Positions 23,585 to 32,574 of a stretch of 64,000 bases of DNA are shown piece by piece (the stretch's first letter is position 1; every line of letters starts with the position of its first letter). The translations under genes and the position numbers were made by a program. A model generated the notes under the pieces. The model saw only the letters and a program-made list of their open reading frames with translations, was not told the DNA's origin and made no database searches. Source of the DNA: Lachnospira sp. GTDB taxonomy: Bacteria > Bacillota > Clostridia > Lachnospirales > Lachnospiraceae. The stretch spans positions 62,001 to 126,000 of the forward strand of contig SVDX01000001.1 in assembly GCA_015057605.1 (NCBI GenBank), in the 5' to 3' direction.

Positions 23585-26107
23585 ATGAAGAAGATTGTAT
23601 GCGGAGTTATGGCACATGTCGACTCTGGCAAGACAACCTTGTCAGAAGGCCTTTTGTATTTAAGTGGAAATATACGAAAATTTGGTAGAGTGGATAATAA
23701 GGATGCCTTTTTAGACACGCACCATATGGAAAAAGAACGTGGAATTACAATATTCTCAAAGCAAGCCGTGTTTAATACTAAAAACACGGCTATTACTCTT
23801 ATAGACACCCCTGGTCACATCGACTTTCAGGCAGAAATGGAGCGAAGCTTACAGATTATGGATTATGCCATATTGGTAATTAGTGCGGCAGATGGTATTG
23901 CATCGCATACAAAAACAGTATGGTATCTTCTTAACAAATACAATATACCAACCTTTATTTTTGTTAATAAAATGGACCAGGAGCTGGCAGATAAGGCTGT
24001 TATATATGAACAGCTAAAAGAAAATTTAAGTCAGGAAATAGTTGATTTTAGTAACGACGAAGATGATAAGTTTTTTGAAAATGTAGCAGCTACTGATGAA
24101 GCAGCAATGGAAAACTATTTTGAAAGTGGGTTTCTTTCCAAGGATTTGATAGCAAAGCTCATTCAGGAAAGAAAGGTATTTCCATGTTATTTTGGCTCTG
24201 CTCTAAAGCTTTATGGAATTGAGGAGCTACTTAGTGGCATTGACCAATATACTATCGAAAAAAGCTATAAGGATGAATTTAGTGCAAGAGTATACAAGAT
24301 TGGAAGAGATGAGTCCGGCAACCGACTTACATATGTCAAAATAACAGGTGGAAAGCTTAACGTAAGAGATATGTTTGGTGAGGAAAAGGTAAGTCAGATA
24401 AGAATATATTCAGGCGCAAAATATAGTACAGTGCCTTGCGTAGTGGCAGGTGAGGTGTGTACTTTGCTTGGCTTAAATAATACAAAGGTTGGCATGTCGA
24501 TAGGAGAAACAGAGGATACATTTGTACCATTTTTAGAACCAGTACTTAGCTGTAGTATTGAACTGTCAAAGGGAATTGACCCTAATATGGTGTTGCCAAA
24601 ACTTTATCAGCTATGTGAAGAGGAACCATTGCTTGATATTGTATTTAATGAGGAACTTAGAGAAATTCAGGCGAAGGTAATGGGAGAAATACAGCTTGAA
24701 ATATTAAAGGCTCAGGTAAAAGAGCGTTTTGACGTTGATATCAGCTTTGGTGAAGGGAAAATAGTTTATAAGGAAAGCATTGAAAATGTAGTAGAGGGCG
24801 TTGGACATTTTGAACCATTACGACACTATGCAGAGGTACATTTAATACTTGAACCAGGCATTAGAGGCAGCGGAATTACCTTTGAAAGCATTTGTAGTGA
24901 AGACGTGTTAGATAAGAATTGGCAACGTCTAATTAAGACACACATTTTTGAAAGAGAGCATAGAGGCGTGCTTACAGGGGCGCCGATAACAGATATACAC
25001 ATAAGCCTTGCAACTGGAAGGGCTCATACAAAGCATACGGTTGGTGGTGATTTTAAACAGGCTACCTACAGAGCAATAAGACAAGGCCTTATGCAGGCAA
25101 AAAGCGTGCTTTTAGAACCATATTTTGAGTTTAGACTTGAAGTTCCTTCAAGCTTTGTTGGAAGGGCAATGACAGATATTGAAAAAATGTATGGCAAGTG
25201 TGAAGTTAGTGCCATGACAGAAAATAGCAGTACCATAGAGGGCATAGCTCCGGTAAGTACTATGCGCAATTACCAGAAAGAGGTTATGGAATATACCAAA
25301 GGCGAAGGACACTTGATGGTTATTTTTGCGGGTTATGGAAAATGCCATAACGAAGCAGAGGTTGTAGCCTCAAAGGCCTATAATCCGGAGAGCGATGTGC
25401 GTAACACCCCTGATTCCGTATTTTGTGCAAATGGCTCAGGCTACATTGTAAAATGGGATCAGGTAAGTAAATATATGCATATGGAAAATGTGCTTGAACC
25501 GCAAATAAAGGAAGTAAAGCCCGTAACAGTGGGTGCTGAGTTTGATGATGGTATAGGCGTTGATGAAATAGATGCTATTATCGAAAGAACTTTTTTTGCA
25601 AATAAAAAGAAAAAGGATAAAAAACCTAAAAAAGCTATAAGCTACACGTATAAAACAGTAAAGACAAAGCCTAAAAAGGGCAATTTCCTTTTGGTAGACG
25701 GCTACAATGTCATATTTGCAGATAAAGAACTTTCAGAGCTTGCTAAAATAAATATTGATGGAGCAAGACTAAAATTGGCGGACATTTTGTGCAATTATCA
25801 GGCAATCAAGGGTATGGAGGTTATACTGGTGTTTGATGCATATAGAGTAAAAAATCACCAAACCGAAACAATTGCCTATAATAATATTAACATAGTGTAT
25901 ACAAAAACTGCGGAAACAGCAGATCAGTATATTGAAAAATATGCTCACAAAAATGGAAGCGAATATAATATAACAGTTGCTACCTCGGATGGCCTTGAAC
26001 AGGTTATTATAAGGGGGGCAGGAGCAAGTTTACTGTCTTCAAGAGAACTGCTTATGGAGATTGAAAATGCAAAGGAAATATTTAGGAATGAATACCACTT
26101 GACATAA
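23585..26107 (+). CDS. TetM-like translational GTPase fused to a YacP/Rae1-like NYN nuclease domain
   Basis: Residues 1-650 follow the ribosomal-protection-protein layout: G1 AHVDSGKTT (10-18), Thr of the G2 region in MEKERGITIF, G3 DTPGH, G4 NKMD, then EF-G-like domains II-V. After a Lys-rich linker (about 675-695) residues 699-835 match the NYN_YacP fold, with LLVDGYNVIF (Asp705), LVFDAYRV and ATSDGLEQV followed by SSREL. YacP/Rae1 of Bacillus cleaves mRNA in the ribosomal A site, the site TetM-type GTPases enter. Fusion would deliver a nuclease to the A site. Tetracycline resistance is not implied. It starts 9 bp after thiT. Confidence 0.9.
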   Translation: MKKIVCGVMAHVDSGKTTLSEGLLYLSGNIRKFGRVDNKDAFLDTHHMEKERGITIFSKQAVFNTKNTAITLIDTPGHIDFQAEMERSLQIMDYAILVISAADGIASHTKTVWYLLNKYNIPTFIFVNKMDQELADKAVIYEQLKENLSQEIVDFSNDEDDKFFENVAATDEAAMENYFESGFLSKDLIAKLIQERKVFPCYFGSALKLYGIEELLSGIDQYTIEKSYKDEFSARVYKIGRDESGNRLTYVKITGGKLNVRDMFGEEKVSQIRIYSGAKYSTVPCVVAGEVCTLLGLNNTKVGMSIGETEDTFVPFLEPVLSCSIELSKGIDPNMVLPKLYQLCEEEPLLDIVFNEELREIQAKVMGEIQLEILKAQVKERFDVDISFGEGKIVYKESIENVVEGVGHFEPLRHYAEVHLILEPGIRGSGITFESICSEDVLDKNWQRLIKTHIFEREHRGVLTGAPITDIHISLATGRAHTKHTVGGDFKQATYRAIRQGLMQAKSVLLEPYFEFRLEVPSSFVGRAMTDIEKMYGKCEVSAMTENSSTIEGIAPVSTMRNYQKEVMEYTKGEGHLMVIFAGYGKCHNEAEVVASKAYNPESDVRNTPDSVFCANGSGYIVKWDQVSKYMHMENVLEPQIKEVKPVTVGAEFDDGIGVDEIDAIIERTFFANKKKKDKKPKKAISYTYKTVKTKPKKGNFLLVDGYNVIFADKELSELAKINIDGARLKLADILCNYQAIKGMEVILVFDAYRVKNHQTETIAYNNINIVYTKTAETADQYIEKYAHKNGSEYNITVATSDGLEQVIIRGAGASLLSSRELLMEIENAKEIFRNEYHLT

Positions 26108-26147
26108 ACATATGAATATGCTAACATATGAATATATAAACATATGA
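26106..26147 (+). promoter_or_regulatory. triple CATATG operator of the metal-efflux operon
   Basis: Three copies of AACATATGAA-like sequence have their CATATG cores at 26109, 26125 and 26141, spaced exactly 16 bp. They lie immediately upstream of the ArsR-type gene and are probable binding sites for it. Confidence 0.65.
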
Positions 26148-26164
26148 AAGGAGATTCAAATGTT

Positions 26165-26509
26165 ATGGCTTGTAAAGGACATGATCACGAAAAAATGATT
26201 TCTAAGGTGCTTCGGGATTTGCCAAAGGATGAGCTTTTATGCGACTTAGCAGACCTTTTCAAAATATTTGGCGATACTACGAGAATGAAGATTTTATTTT
26301 CACTATTTGAATCTGAATTATGCGTAGGTGCGATTGCGGAACTACTTAATATGTCGCAGTCATCAATTTCGCATCAGTTAAAGATTTTAAAGGACAGCAA
26401 CCTTGTTGCAAACAGAAGAGAAGGCAAGACAATATATTATTATCTTGCAGATGAGCATGTTAGATTGATTATCGACCAGGGCTTTGAACATTTATTGGAA
26501 AGGAAGTAG
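26165..26509 (+). CDS. ArsR/SmtB-family metal-responsive repressor
   Basis: The protein (about 114 residues) is a winged HTH of the ArsR family (LCDLADLFKIFGDTTRMKIL; recognition helix LLNMSQSSISHQLKILKD; wing NRREGKTIYYYL). An N-terminal CKGHDHEKM stretch and the C-terminal DEHVRLIIDQGFEH offer His/Asp/Cys metal ligands typical of Zn/Cd sensors. It leads a three-gene unit with an HMA protein and a Zn/Cd ATPase. The start at 26165 follows AAAGGAGA; an ATG at 26144 lies inside the operator. Metal binding should release it from the CATATG repeats. Confidence 0.92.
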   Translation: MACKGHDHEKMISKVLRDLPKDELLCDLADLFKIFGDTTRMKILFSLFESELCVGAIAELLNMSQSSISHQLKILKDSNLVANRREGKTIYYYLADEHVRLIIDQGFEHLLERK

Positions 26510-26514
26510 TGTTT

Positions 26515-26733
26515 ATGAAAAAGGTATTCAGATTAGAGGATTTAGATTGTGCACATTGTGCTAAAAAGATGGAAGAAGGAATTAAGAAGATTGATGGAGT
26601 AACATACGCAAGTATTAATTTCTTTGCGCAAAAGCTCACAATTGAAGCGACAGATGAAGTTTTTAATAAGGTAGTTGATGAGGCTGTTAAGGTTTGCAAA
26701 AAGATAGAGCCAGATTGCCAGATTGTGAGATAG
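26515..26733 (+). CDS. small heavy-metal-binding (HMA) protein
   Basis: The 72-residue protein is a single ferredoxin-like HMA domain with LDCAHCAKKMEEGI (CxxC) near residue 11. It is probably a metal carrier or a detached N-terminal domain of the P-type ATPase encoded 4 bp later, which itself lacks such a domain. The upstream ArsR-type gene ends 5 bp before, and GGAAGG there serves as the ribosome binding site. The split of HMA and pump into two genes is common in Firmicutes Zn/Cd systems. Confidence 0.88.
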   Translation: MKKVFRLEDLDCAHCAKKMEEGIKKIDGVTYASINFFAQKLTIEATDEVFNKVVDEAVKVCKKIEPDCQIVR

Positions 26734-26736
26734 CTT

Positions 26737-28569
26737 ATGAGCAAAAAACATAAAAAGGTTTTATATAGAATTATAATATCATTACTACTTTTTGTAATTG
26801 TATCATTATTGCCAACCGCAGGATGGGTAAGACTTATAAGCTTTTTAGTGCCATATCTTATAGTTGGTTATGATGTATTGAAAAAGGCATTAGGCAATAT
26901 TTTTCATGGACGTTTGTTTGATGAAAATTTCCTGATGGCACTTGCAACAGTAGGCGCATTTATAATAGCTGAATATGCAGAAGGCGTTGCCGTTATGCTC
27001 TTTTATCAGGTAGGAGAGCTTTTTCAGTCAATAGCGGTAGGTAAGAGCCGTAAATCAATAGCAGCTCTTATGGATATAAAACCTGAAAGTGCTAATGTTT
27101 ATAGAGATGGTGAATTAGTGGAAGTATTTCCAGAAGACCTCTTAATAGGCGAGATTGTTTTAGTAAAGCCTGGGGAAAAGGTCCCGGTAGACGGAAGTAT
27201 TGTAGAAGGTACAACCAGTGTAAGTACATTAGCTCTTACAGGTGAAAGTTTGCCTTGCGATAAAAAGACCGGTGAGAGCATAATTAGCGGAACCATAAAC
27301 CTTACAAGTGCCATAAAGGTTAAGGTAGAGAGTCTTTACGAGGACAGTACAGTAGCTAAGATTCTTGATTTAGTTGAAAATTCCTATGACAAAAAAGCGA
27401 AGGTCGATAATTTTATTTCAAGATTTGCAAAATACTACACACCATTTGTAGTTATTGCGGCACTTTTATTGGCAGTTTTAGGACCTATAATTAGTGGTGG
27501 TAATATAAGTGAATGGGTAAGCCGAGCATTGATATTTTTAGTAGTATCTTGTCCTTGCGCATTAGTTATTTCTGTGCCACTTTCGTTCTTTGCAGGTATT
27601 GGTTGTGCTTCAAGAAAAGGCGTTTTAATAAAGGGTTCTAACTATCTTGAAGCACTTTCGCAAATAGATACAATTGTATTTGATAAAACAGGAACTCTTA
27701 CAAAGGGTAATTTTAAGGTAGTTGAAATTAATCCTACAAATATAAGCAAGGAAGCGTTGCTTGAATATGCGGCATATGTAGAAAGCTATTCAAATCATCC
27801 TATTGCAGAATCAATTGTAAGAGAGTATGGAAAGGATGCACCTTCCTTAAATGTAAGTGATGTTAAAGAAATCGCAGGTCAGGGAATAAGTGCATTAGTT
27901 GATGGTAAGAGAATTTATGCAGGTAACGAAAAGCTTATGAAGGGCATAAATGTAGCTTATGAAAGACCTTCTAAGGAAGGTAGTGTTGTTTATGTTGTAA
28001 TGGATGAAAAATACCTGGGCAACATAATAATTGCCGATGAAATAAAAGAAGATTCAAAAAATGCTATAGATATGTTGAAAAATATTTCAATAAAAGATAT
28101 AGTAATGTTAACTGGTGATAAGCGCGAGGTTGCAAATGAGATTGGTAACAGCCTTGGAATTAAGAATATATTTGCAGAGCTTTTACCTAACCAAAAGGTA
28201 GAAAAGGTAGAAGAACTGCTTTCAAATGGCGCAAAGCTTGCATTTGCAGGAGATGGCATTAACGATGCTCCGGTACTTGCCAGAGCAGATGTTGGTATAG
28301 CAATGGGTGCAATGGGCAGTGATGCGGCAATTGAAGCAGCAGACGTAGTTTTAATGGATGACAATCCTACAAAGATTGCAACCGCAGTTAGAATCTCTAA
28401 GAAAACTATGAGAATAGTTAAGCAAAATATTTGGTTTGCGCTTATAACTAAAGGGCTTGTTATGGTGCTTGGCGCTATGGGCATGGCCAATATGTGGTTT
28501 GCAGTATTTGCAGATGTGGGTGTAATGGTTATAGCCATTTTAAATGCGATGCGAACTATGAAAATATAA
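26737..28569 (+). CDS. Zn/Cd/Pb-exporting P1B-type ATPase
   Basis: This 610-residue pump lacks an N-terminal metal domain but has the complete core: VVSCPCALVISVPLSFFAG (Cys272, Cys274), Asp316 in FDKTGTLTKG, and FAGDGINDAPVLARADVG. The SCPCALVISVP version marks the Zn2+/Cd2+/Pb2+ (ZntA/CadA) group, distinct from copA at 20821. It should efflux divalent soft metals across the plasma membrane with the HMA protein as donor, under the ArsR-type repressor. Confidence 0.94.
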   Translation: MSKKHKKVLYRIIISLLLFVIVSLLPTAGWVRLISFLVPYLIVGYDVLKKALGNIFHGRLFDENFLMALATVGAFIIAEYAEGVAVMLFYQVGELFQSIAVGKSRKSIAALMDIKPESANVYRDGELVEVFPEDLLIGEIVLVKPGEKVPVDGSIVEGTTSVSTLALTGESLPCDKKTGESIISGTINLTSAIKVKVESLYEDSTVAKILDLVENSYDKKAKVDNFISRFAKYYTPFVVIAALLLAVLGPIISGGNISEWVSRALIFLVVSCPCALVISVPLSFFAGIGCASRKGVLIKGSNYLEALSQIDTIVFDKTGTLTKGNFKVVEINPTNISKEALLEYAAYVESYSNHPIAESIVREYGKDAPSLNVSDVKEIAGQGISALVDGKRIYAGNEKLMKGINVAYERPSKEGSVVYVVMDEKYLGNIIIADEIKEDSKNAIDMLKNISIKDIVMLTGDKREVANEIGNSLGIKNIFAELLPNQKVEKVEELLSNGAKLAFAGDGINDAPVLARADVGIAMGAMGSDAAIEAADVVLMDDNPTKIATAVRISKKTMRIVKQNIWFALITKGLVMVLGAMGMANMWFAVFADVGVMVIAILNAMRTMKI

Positions 28570-28589
28570 CTAAAGAGAGGTATTAATTT

Positions 28590-30107
28590 ATGGACGTAAC
28601 TATGATTGATGCAGGATGGTTATCCATTTTGCCACCACTTATAGCGATAGTACTTGCCTTAATTACAAAAGAGGTAATTTCATCATTGTTAACAGGTGTT
28701 TTATCGGGCATGCTAATTTATTGCTATTATGCAAAACAGTCAGTTTTAGTAGCAATACAGTACATATTTGATATGATGGCTGCCAAAATAGCCGATAACA
28801 GCTATATGATACTGTTTTTGGCACTTTTAGGCTCAGTAGTAGTTGTTGTAACTATGGCGGGTGGTTCAAGAGCTTATGGCTCGTGGGCCAGTACAAAGCT
28901 TAAAAGTCCAGTAAGCGCAAAGCTTGCGACGATGATTTTAGGTATTGTGATTTTTATTGATGATTATTTTAACTGTCTTACAGTAGGTACAGTTATGAAG
29001 CCTATTACAGACAAGCATAAAATAGCAAGAGAAAAGCTTGCCTACTTAATTGATGCTACAGCAGCTCCAGTGTGTATTATAGCACCAATTTCAAGCTGGG
29101 CAGTAGCGGTTTCTTCAGAGGTTGAAGGTGCTGGTGGGTTAAATGCATTTATGAAGACTATACCATTTAACCTTTATGCAATATTAACACTTATTATGGT
29201 ATTTGTAGTATGTATTACAAATTTTGATTTCGGCCCTATGAAAAAAGCTGTTCAAAATGCTAAGGCTGTAGAAGAACAGGAAGATGTAAATGTAAATGAA
29301 ACAGACGGAATAAAGGTATCTGACAAGGGTAAGGTATATGACCTTTTAATACCTATAATCGTGCTTATAGTGGCTTCAATATTAGGTATGGCATATGTTG
29401 GTGGTTTCTTTAACGGAGTTGATTTTGCAACAGCAATTGGTGAAAATCCAACAGCAGGTCTTTCACTTGGCGCATTTGCTGCGTTAGTAGTAGCATTTAT
29501 TTTGTTTGTACCAAGAAAATTAGTTAAATTTAGAGACTTTATGTCGGGTGTAACAGAAGGCGTTAAATATATGGTGCCAGCGATACTTATCTTAGTATTT
29601 GCTTGGTCATTAAGTGGTGTATGTCGTGAAATGATTGGCACAGGCGAATTTGTTAGTGGTATGGTTCAAAAATCAAATGTTTCATTTGCATTTTTACCTG
29701 CAATTATATTCCTTGTGGCTGCATTTTTATCATTCTCAATGGGAACTGCCTGGGGAACATTCGGTATACTTATACCAATAGTTTCAATGATTTGCGTGGG
29801 TGCAGAAGGAACAAGTATGCTTATTCCTGCACTTGGAGCAACACTTGCAGGTTCAGTATATGGTGATCATTGCTCACCAATATCGGATACAACAATACTA
29901 TCCTCAGCAGGAGCAAAATGTGAGCACATCAAGCACGTTGAAACTCAAATACCATATGCAACCTTAGTTGCAACAATATGCTTTGTAGGATATATAATAG
30001 CAGGTCTTACAACTAATCCATGGATTACAGTTGTTGCTTCAGTAGTATTGTTATTAGTAACACTTTTTGTTATATCATTAGTTCAGAAAAGAAAAGTAAA
30101 AGCATAA
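28590..30107 (+). CDS. NhaC-type Na+/H+ antiporter family protein
   Basis: The 505-residue protein has about 12 membrane helices. Family features include an early LPPLIAIVLALITKEV, IDDYFNCLTVG in the middle and GSVYGDHCSPISDTTILSS near the C-terminus, which matches the NhaC ion-antiporter superfamily. Members exchange Na+ with protons or organic ions; the substrate cannot be fixed here. GAGAGG precedes the ATG. The gap to galK is 2 bp, so the two are likely co-transcribed with the metal operon's 3' end as their upstream neighbour. Confidence 0.88.
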   Translation: MDVTMIDAGWLSILPPLIAIVLALITKEVISSLLTGVLSGMLIYCYYAKQSVLVAIQYIFDMMAAKIADNSYMILFLALLGSVVVVVTMAGGSRAYGSWASTKLKSPVSAKLATMILGIVIFIDDYFNCLTVGTVMKPITDKHKIAREKLAYLIDATAAPVCIIAPISSWAVAVSSEVEGAGGLNAFMKTIPFNLYAILTLIMVFVVCITNFDFGPMKKAVQNAKAVEEQEDVNVNETDGIKVSDKGKVYDLLIPIIVLIVASILGMAYVGGFFNGVDFATAIGENPTAGLSLGAFAALVVAFILFVPRKLVKFRDFMSGVTEGVKYMVPAILILVFAWSLSGVCREMIGTGEFVSGMVQKSNVSFAFLPAIIFLVAAFLSFSMGTAWGTFGILIPIVSMICVGAEGTSMLIPALGATLAGSVYGDHCSPISDTTILSSAGAKCEHIKHVETQIPYATLVATICFVGYIIAGLTTNPWITVVASVVLLLVTLFVISLVQKRKVKA

Positions 30108-30109
30108 AT

Positions 30110-31240
30110 ATGATAAACATATTAAAACAAGAATTTAATAAGATTTTTAAAAAGGATGCCTTGGGAGTATATTTTGCTCCTGGGCGTATTAATTTAATAG
30201 GTGAACACACAGATTATAATGGCGGCTATGTCTTCCCATATGCGCTTAGCATAGGGACATATGCACTCGTTTCAAAACGTGATGATTTTGTTGTAAGAAT
30301 GTATTCTATGAATTTTGAAAACGAAGGCATTAATAGCTTTGAACTTAGCACTGACAAGCCTTTGGCTGATAATTGGTGTAAGTATCCATTAGCGGTTATT
30401 AATACTTTAAAAGACCATGGCTACAACGTAAATACGGGTTTTGATGTGCTATATTATGGTGAAATTCCTAATGGGGCAGGCTTGTCTTCATCAGCATCAA
30501 TAGAGGTAGTGACTGCCAATATGTTAAGAAACATAGGTGGCTTTGGCTATACAGATAAAGATATGGCACTTATGTGCCAGGAGGCAGAAAATGTATATGC
30601 AGGCGTAAACTGCGGTATAATGGACCAATTTGCAATAGCCTTAGGGAAAAAGGAACATGCAATATTTCTTGACACGAAAACGCTTGAGTATGAGTATGCA
30701 CCATTAAAATTAGCCGGACTTAAAATAGTGATTATGAACACCAACAAAAAGCGTAAGTTAGGAGAATCCAAATATAACGAGCGCCGATGCGAGTGCGAAA
30801 ATGCATTAGAAAGCCTAAAAAAAATCCTTGATGTAAAATGTCTTTGTGATGTATCAGTAGAAGAATTTGAGGCTAACAAACAGCTTATAGAGGATGATAA
30901 TGCAAGAAAGAGAGCAAAACACGTAATCTATGAAAATGCCAGAACTAAAGAAGCATTTGTTGCTCTTTGCAATAATGATTTTGAAAAATTTGGAAGTCTT
31001 ATGAATGCTTCACACACCTCACTAAAAGAGGATTATGAAGTAACAGGCATAGAGCTTGATACTTTAGTAGCTAAAGCTAATAAGTGCAAAGGCGTGATAG
31101 GCGCAAGAATGACGGGAGCAGGCTTTGGAGGCTGTGCTTTTGCGATTGTGAAAGAAGCCTTTGTAGATGAATTTATAGAAAAAGTAGGAAATGAATATAA
31201 AAATACAATAGGCTATGAGGCTACGTATATATGCCTATAG
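30110..31240 (+). CDS. galK: galactokinase
   Basis: The 376-residue GHMP kinase phosphorylates galactose at C1, the entry step of the Leloir pathway. The galactokinase signature GRINLIGEHTDYNGGYVFP, the ATP loop GAGLSSSASIEV and the C-terminal GARMTGAGFGGCAFAIV are all present. The start at 30110 is chosen because homologous sequence begins there; an in-frame ATG at 30020 lies inside the preceding gene. There are no galT/galE neighbours. A GH2 glycosidase on the opposite strand 1.3 kb away could supply galactose. Confidence 0.96.
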   Translation: MINILKQEFNKIFKKDALGVYFAPGRINLIGEHTDYNGGYVFPYALSIGTYALVSKRDDFVVRMYSMNFENEGINSFELSTDKPLADNWCKYPLAVINTLKDHGYNVNTGFDVLYYGEIPNGAGLSSSASIEVVTANMLRNIGGFGYTDKDMALMCQEAENVYAGVNCGIMDQFAIALGKKEHAIFLDTKTLEYEYAPLKLAGLKIVIMNTNKKRKLGESKYNERRCECENALESLKKILDVKCLCDVSVEEFEANKQLIEDDNARKRAKHVIYENARTKEAFVALCNNDFEKFGSLMNASHTSLKEDYEVTGIELDTLVAKANKCKGVIGARMTGAGFGGCAFAIVKEAFVDEFIEKVGNEYKNTIGYEATYICL

Positions 31241-31246
31241 CAAATA

Positions 31247-31301
31247 AATACCCTCGTATAGAAGAGATGTTTTGAGTCATTCTATATGAGGGTATTTTTG
31301 T
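31247..31301 (+). terminator. terminator after galK
   Basis: AATACCCTC (31247-31255) pairs with GAGGGTATT (31288-31296), with an inner TATAGAA/TTCTATA stem and a T run. Confidence 0.88.
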
Positions 31302-31313
31302 ATATTATGAAAT

Positions 31314-31371
31314 TGAAAGCAACGAAAAGCAACGAAAAGCAACAAAAAGCAACGACAAAAAGCAACAGATT
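31314..31371 (+). repeat. five imperfect AAAAGCAACG tandem repeats
   Basis: AAAGCAACG-type units recur about every 10-14 bp between 31316 and 31367. They lie in the 500-bp gap after galK, which otherwise holds a terminator and a gene fragment. Confidence 0.65.
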
Positions 31372-31481
31372 TTTCGAAATGACGTTGATATAATTGATGT
31401 TAGGTGGGACTGAGGCGGTTGATAAGTGGGCGGTTAAAATAGCAAAAAATACATATGATAATTCCGATAATCAACTATTAA

Positions 31482-31730
31482 TTATACGTAACATTTGAAA
31501 CGAGTGGCTATAAGTTATTTCAAACCTATGGAAATTATGATACAATGATAAAAATATATTCACCAAGTGGTACCCTGTTAGCAAGTAATGATGATTACAA
31601 TGAAGATGACTATAATGCTAAAGTAACAAAAGAACTGCAGGCAAATGTATCTTACTATGTAGTGTATTCATTGCATAATCCTAGTATAGAAACATCAGAA
31701 AGATTAACGCTATTAATTAGCAAAGAATAA
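31482..31730 (+). pseudogene. fragment of an extracellular PPC-like domain protein
   Basis: The open frame from 31482 reads TFETSGYKLFQTYGNYDTM and then KIYSPSGTLLASNDDYNEDD, the beta-sandwich pattern of bacterial pre-peptidase C-terminal (PPC) domains. A stop lies directly upstream and no signal peptide is present, although such domains occur only on secreted proteins. I read it as the 3' end of a lost gene. A short ORF starting at 31545 has no ribosome binding site. Confidence 0.6.
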
Positions 31731-31746
31731 GAGGAGGGCAATACAT

Positions 31747-32397
31747 ATGAACAAAAAATATATAAGGATTACTGTAATTGCAATGTTATGTGCAATGGCA
31801 TTTATAGCGACAGATATAATATTGAAATATCAGCACTTAGAAAGGAAAAGTCATGAGATAAGTGAGGGGTTTAATACGGCATCCCAAAAAGGACCTATTA
31901 AGATGGGTATGAAGTCAAAGACAGATACCTTTAAAGTGGATGATGTGACTTTTGATATCTATTATGGAATGTATGAAGAGGGAGATGAGACACCAGAAAG
32001 TAGTTATAAGAACGAAGATGAAAAGCTGTTTTTTGTAATGTATATGAGTGAGTATAATATAGCGAATTATGAAAGCTATGTTATTGATGATTATAAAAAT
32101 GCAGGGACGAATTATTTTATTAAAGAAATATCAGATGTAGAGGTATTTTCAGGAGAGTATGCATATACATTAGATAAAGGGTTTATTGCAGATGATGTGG
32201 AATATAAACATCAAGAAACGATAACTATTGTGAAGGAATTATTTAGTAAAAGCAAGGGTATTATAGCTATAGAAATAGTTGCTTTAGTTCCATTGGAAAA
32301 CGGAGGATATAAAAGTTCCTATAATTCAGTGATTAAACTCAACTACGAATTCATATCCGAAGACACAATAAAGATAGAATACAGACATATCAGGTGA
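31747..32397 (+). CDS. membrane-anchored extracellular protein, unknown function
   Basis: The 216-residue product has an N-terminal signal anchor (residues 6-25, ITVIAMLCAMAFIATDIIL). A soluble extracellular domain follows with alternating strands (DTFKVDDVTFDIYYGMY, KGIIAIEIVALVPLENGG). GAGGAGGG precedes the ATG. It follows the PPC-like fragment by 16 bp, so both may derive from one lost operon. No family was recognised. Base composition and Lys/Glu/Tyr-rich content resemble the unknown genes at 3239-4398. Confidence 0.7.
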   Translation: MNKKYIRITVIAMLCAMAFIATDIILKYQHLERKSHEISEGFNTASQKGPIKMGMKSKTDTFKVDDVTFDIYYGMYEEGDETPESSYKNEDEKLFFVMYMSEYNIANYESYVIDDYKNAGTNYFIKEISDVEVFSGEYAYTLDKGFIADDVEYKHQETITIVKELFSKSKGIIAIEIVALVPLENGGYKSSYNSVIKLNYEFISEDTIKIEYRHIR

Positions 32398-32529
32398 TTT
32401 TAATAAAATTTAAACAGCATTCGCTGTTAATCAAGATGGAGTATGCTTAATAATGGGAAGACATCAATTAACTCATATGAAGACATCTTAACAATTAACG
32501 CACAATCCTACTCTATTAATTCTAAAATG

Positions 32530-32563
32530 AACCACCCTGTCTATTTGACAGGGTGGTTTACTA
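32530..32563 (+). terminator. bidirectional terminator
   Basis: AACCACCCTGTC (32530-32541) pairs perfectly with GACAGGGTGGTT (32547-32558), between convergent genes. Confidence 0.92.
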
Positions 32564-32574
32564 TGTTGAAAGCT

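Noticed and set aside
23585..26107. Tetracycline resistance gene
   Set aside because: The TetM-like region is fused to a nuclease domain and the context is housekeeping; the fold alone does not show drug resistance.
31314..31371. CRISPR array
   Set aside because: Repeat units of about 10 bp with no unique 30-bp spacers and no cas genes.
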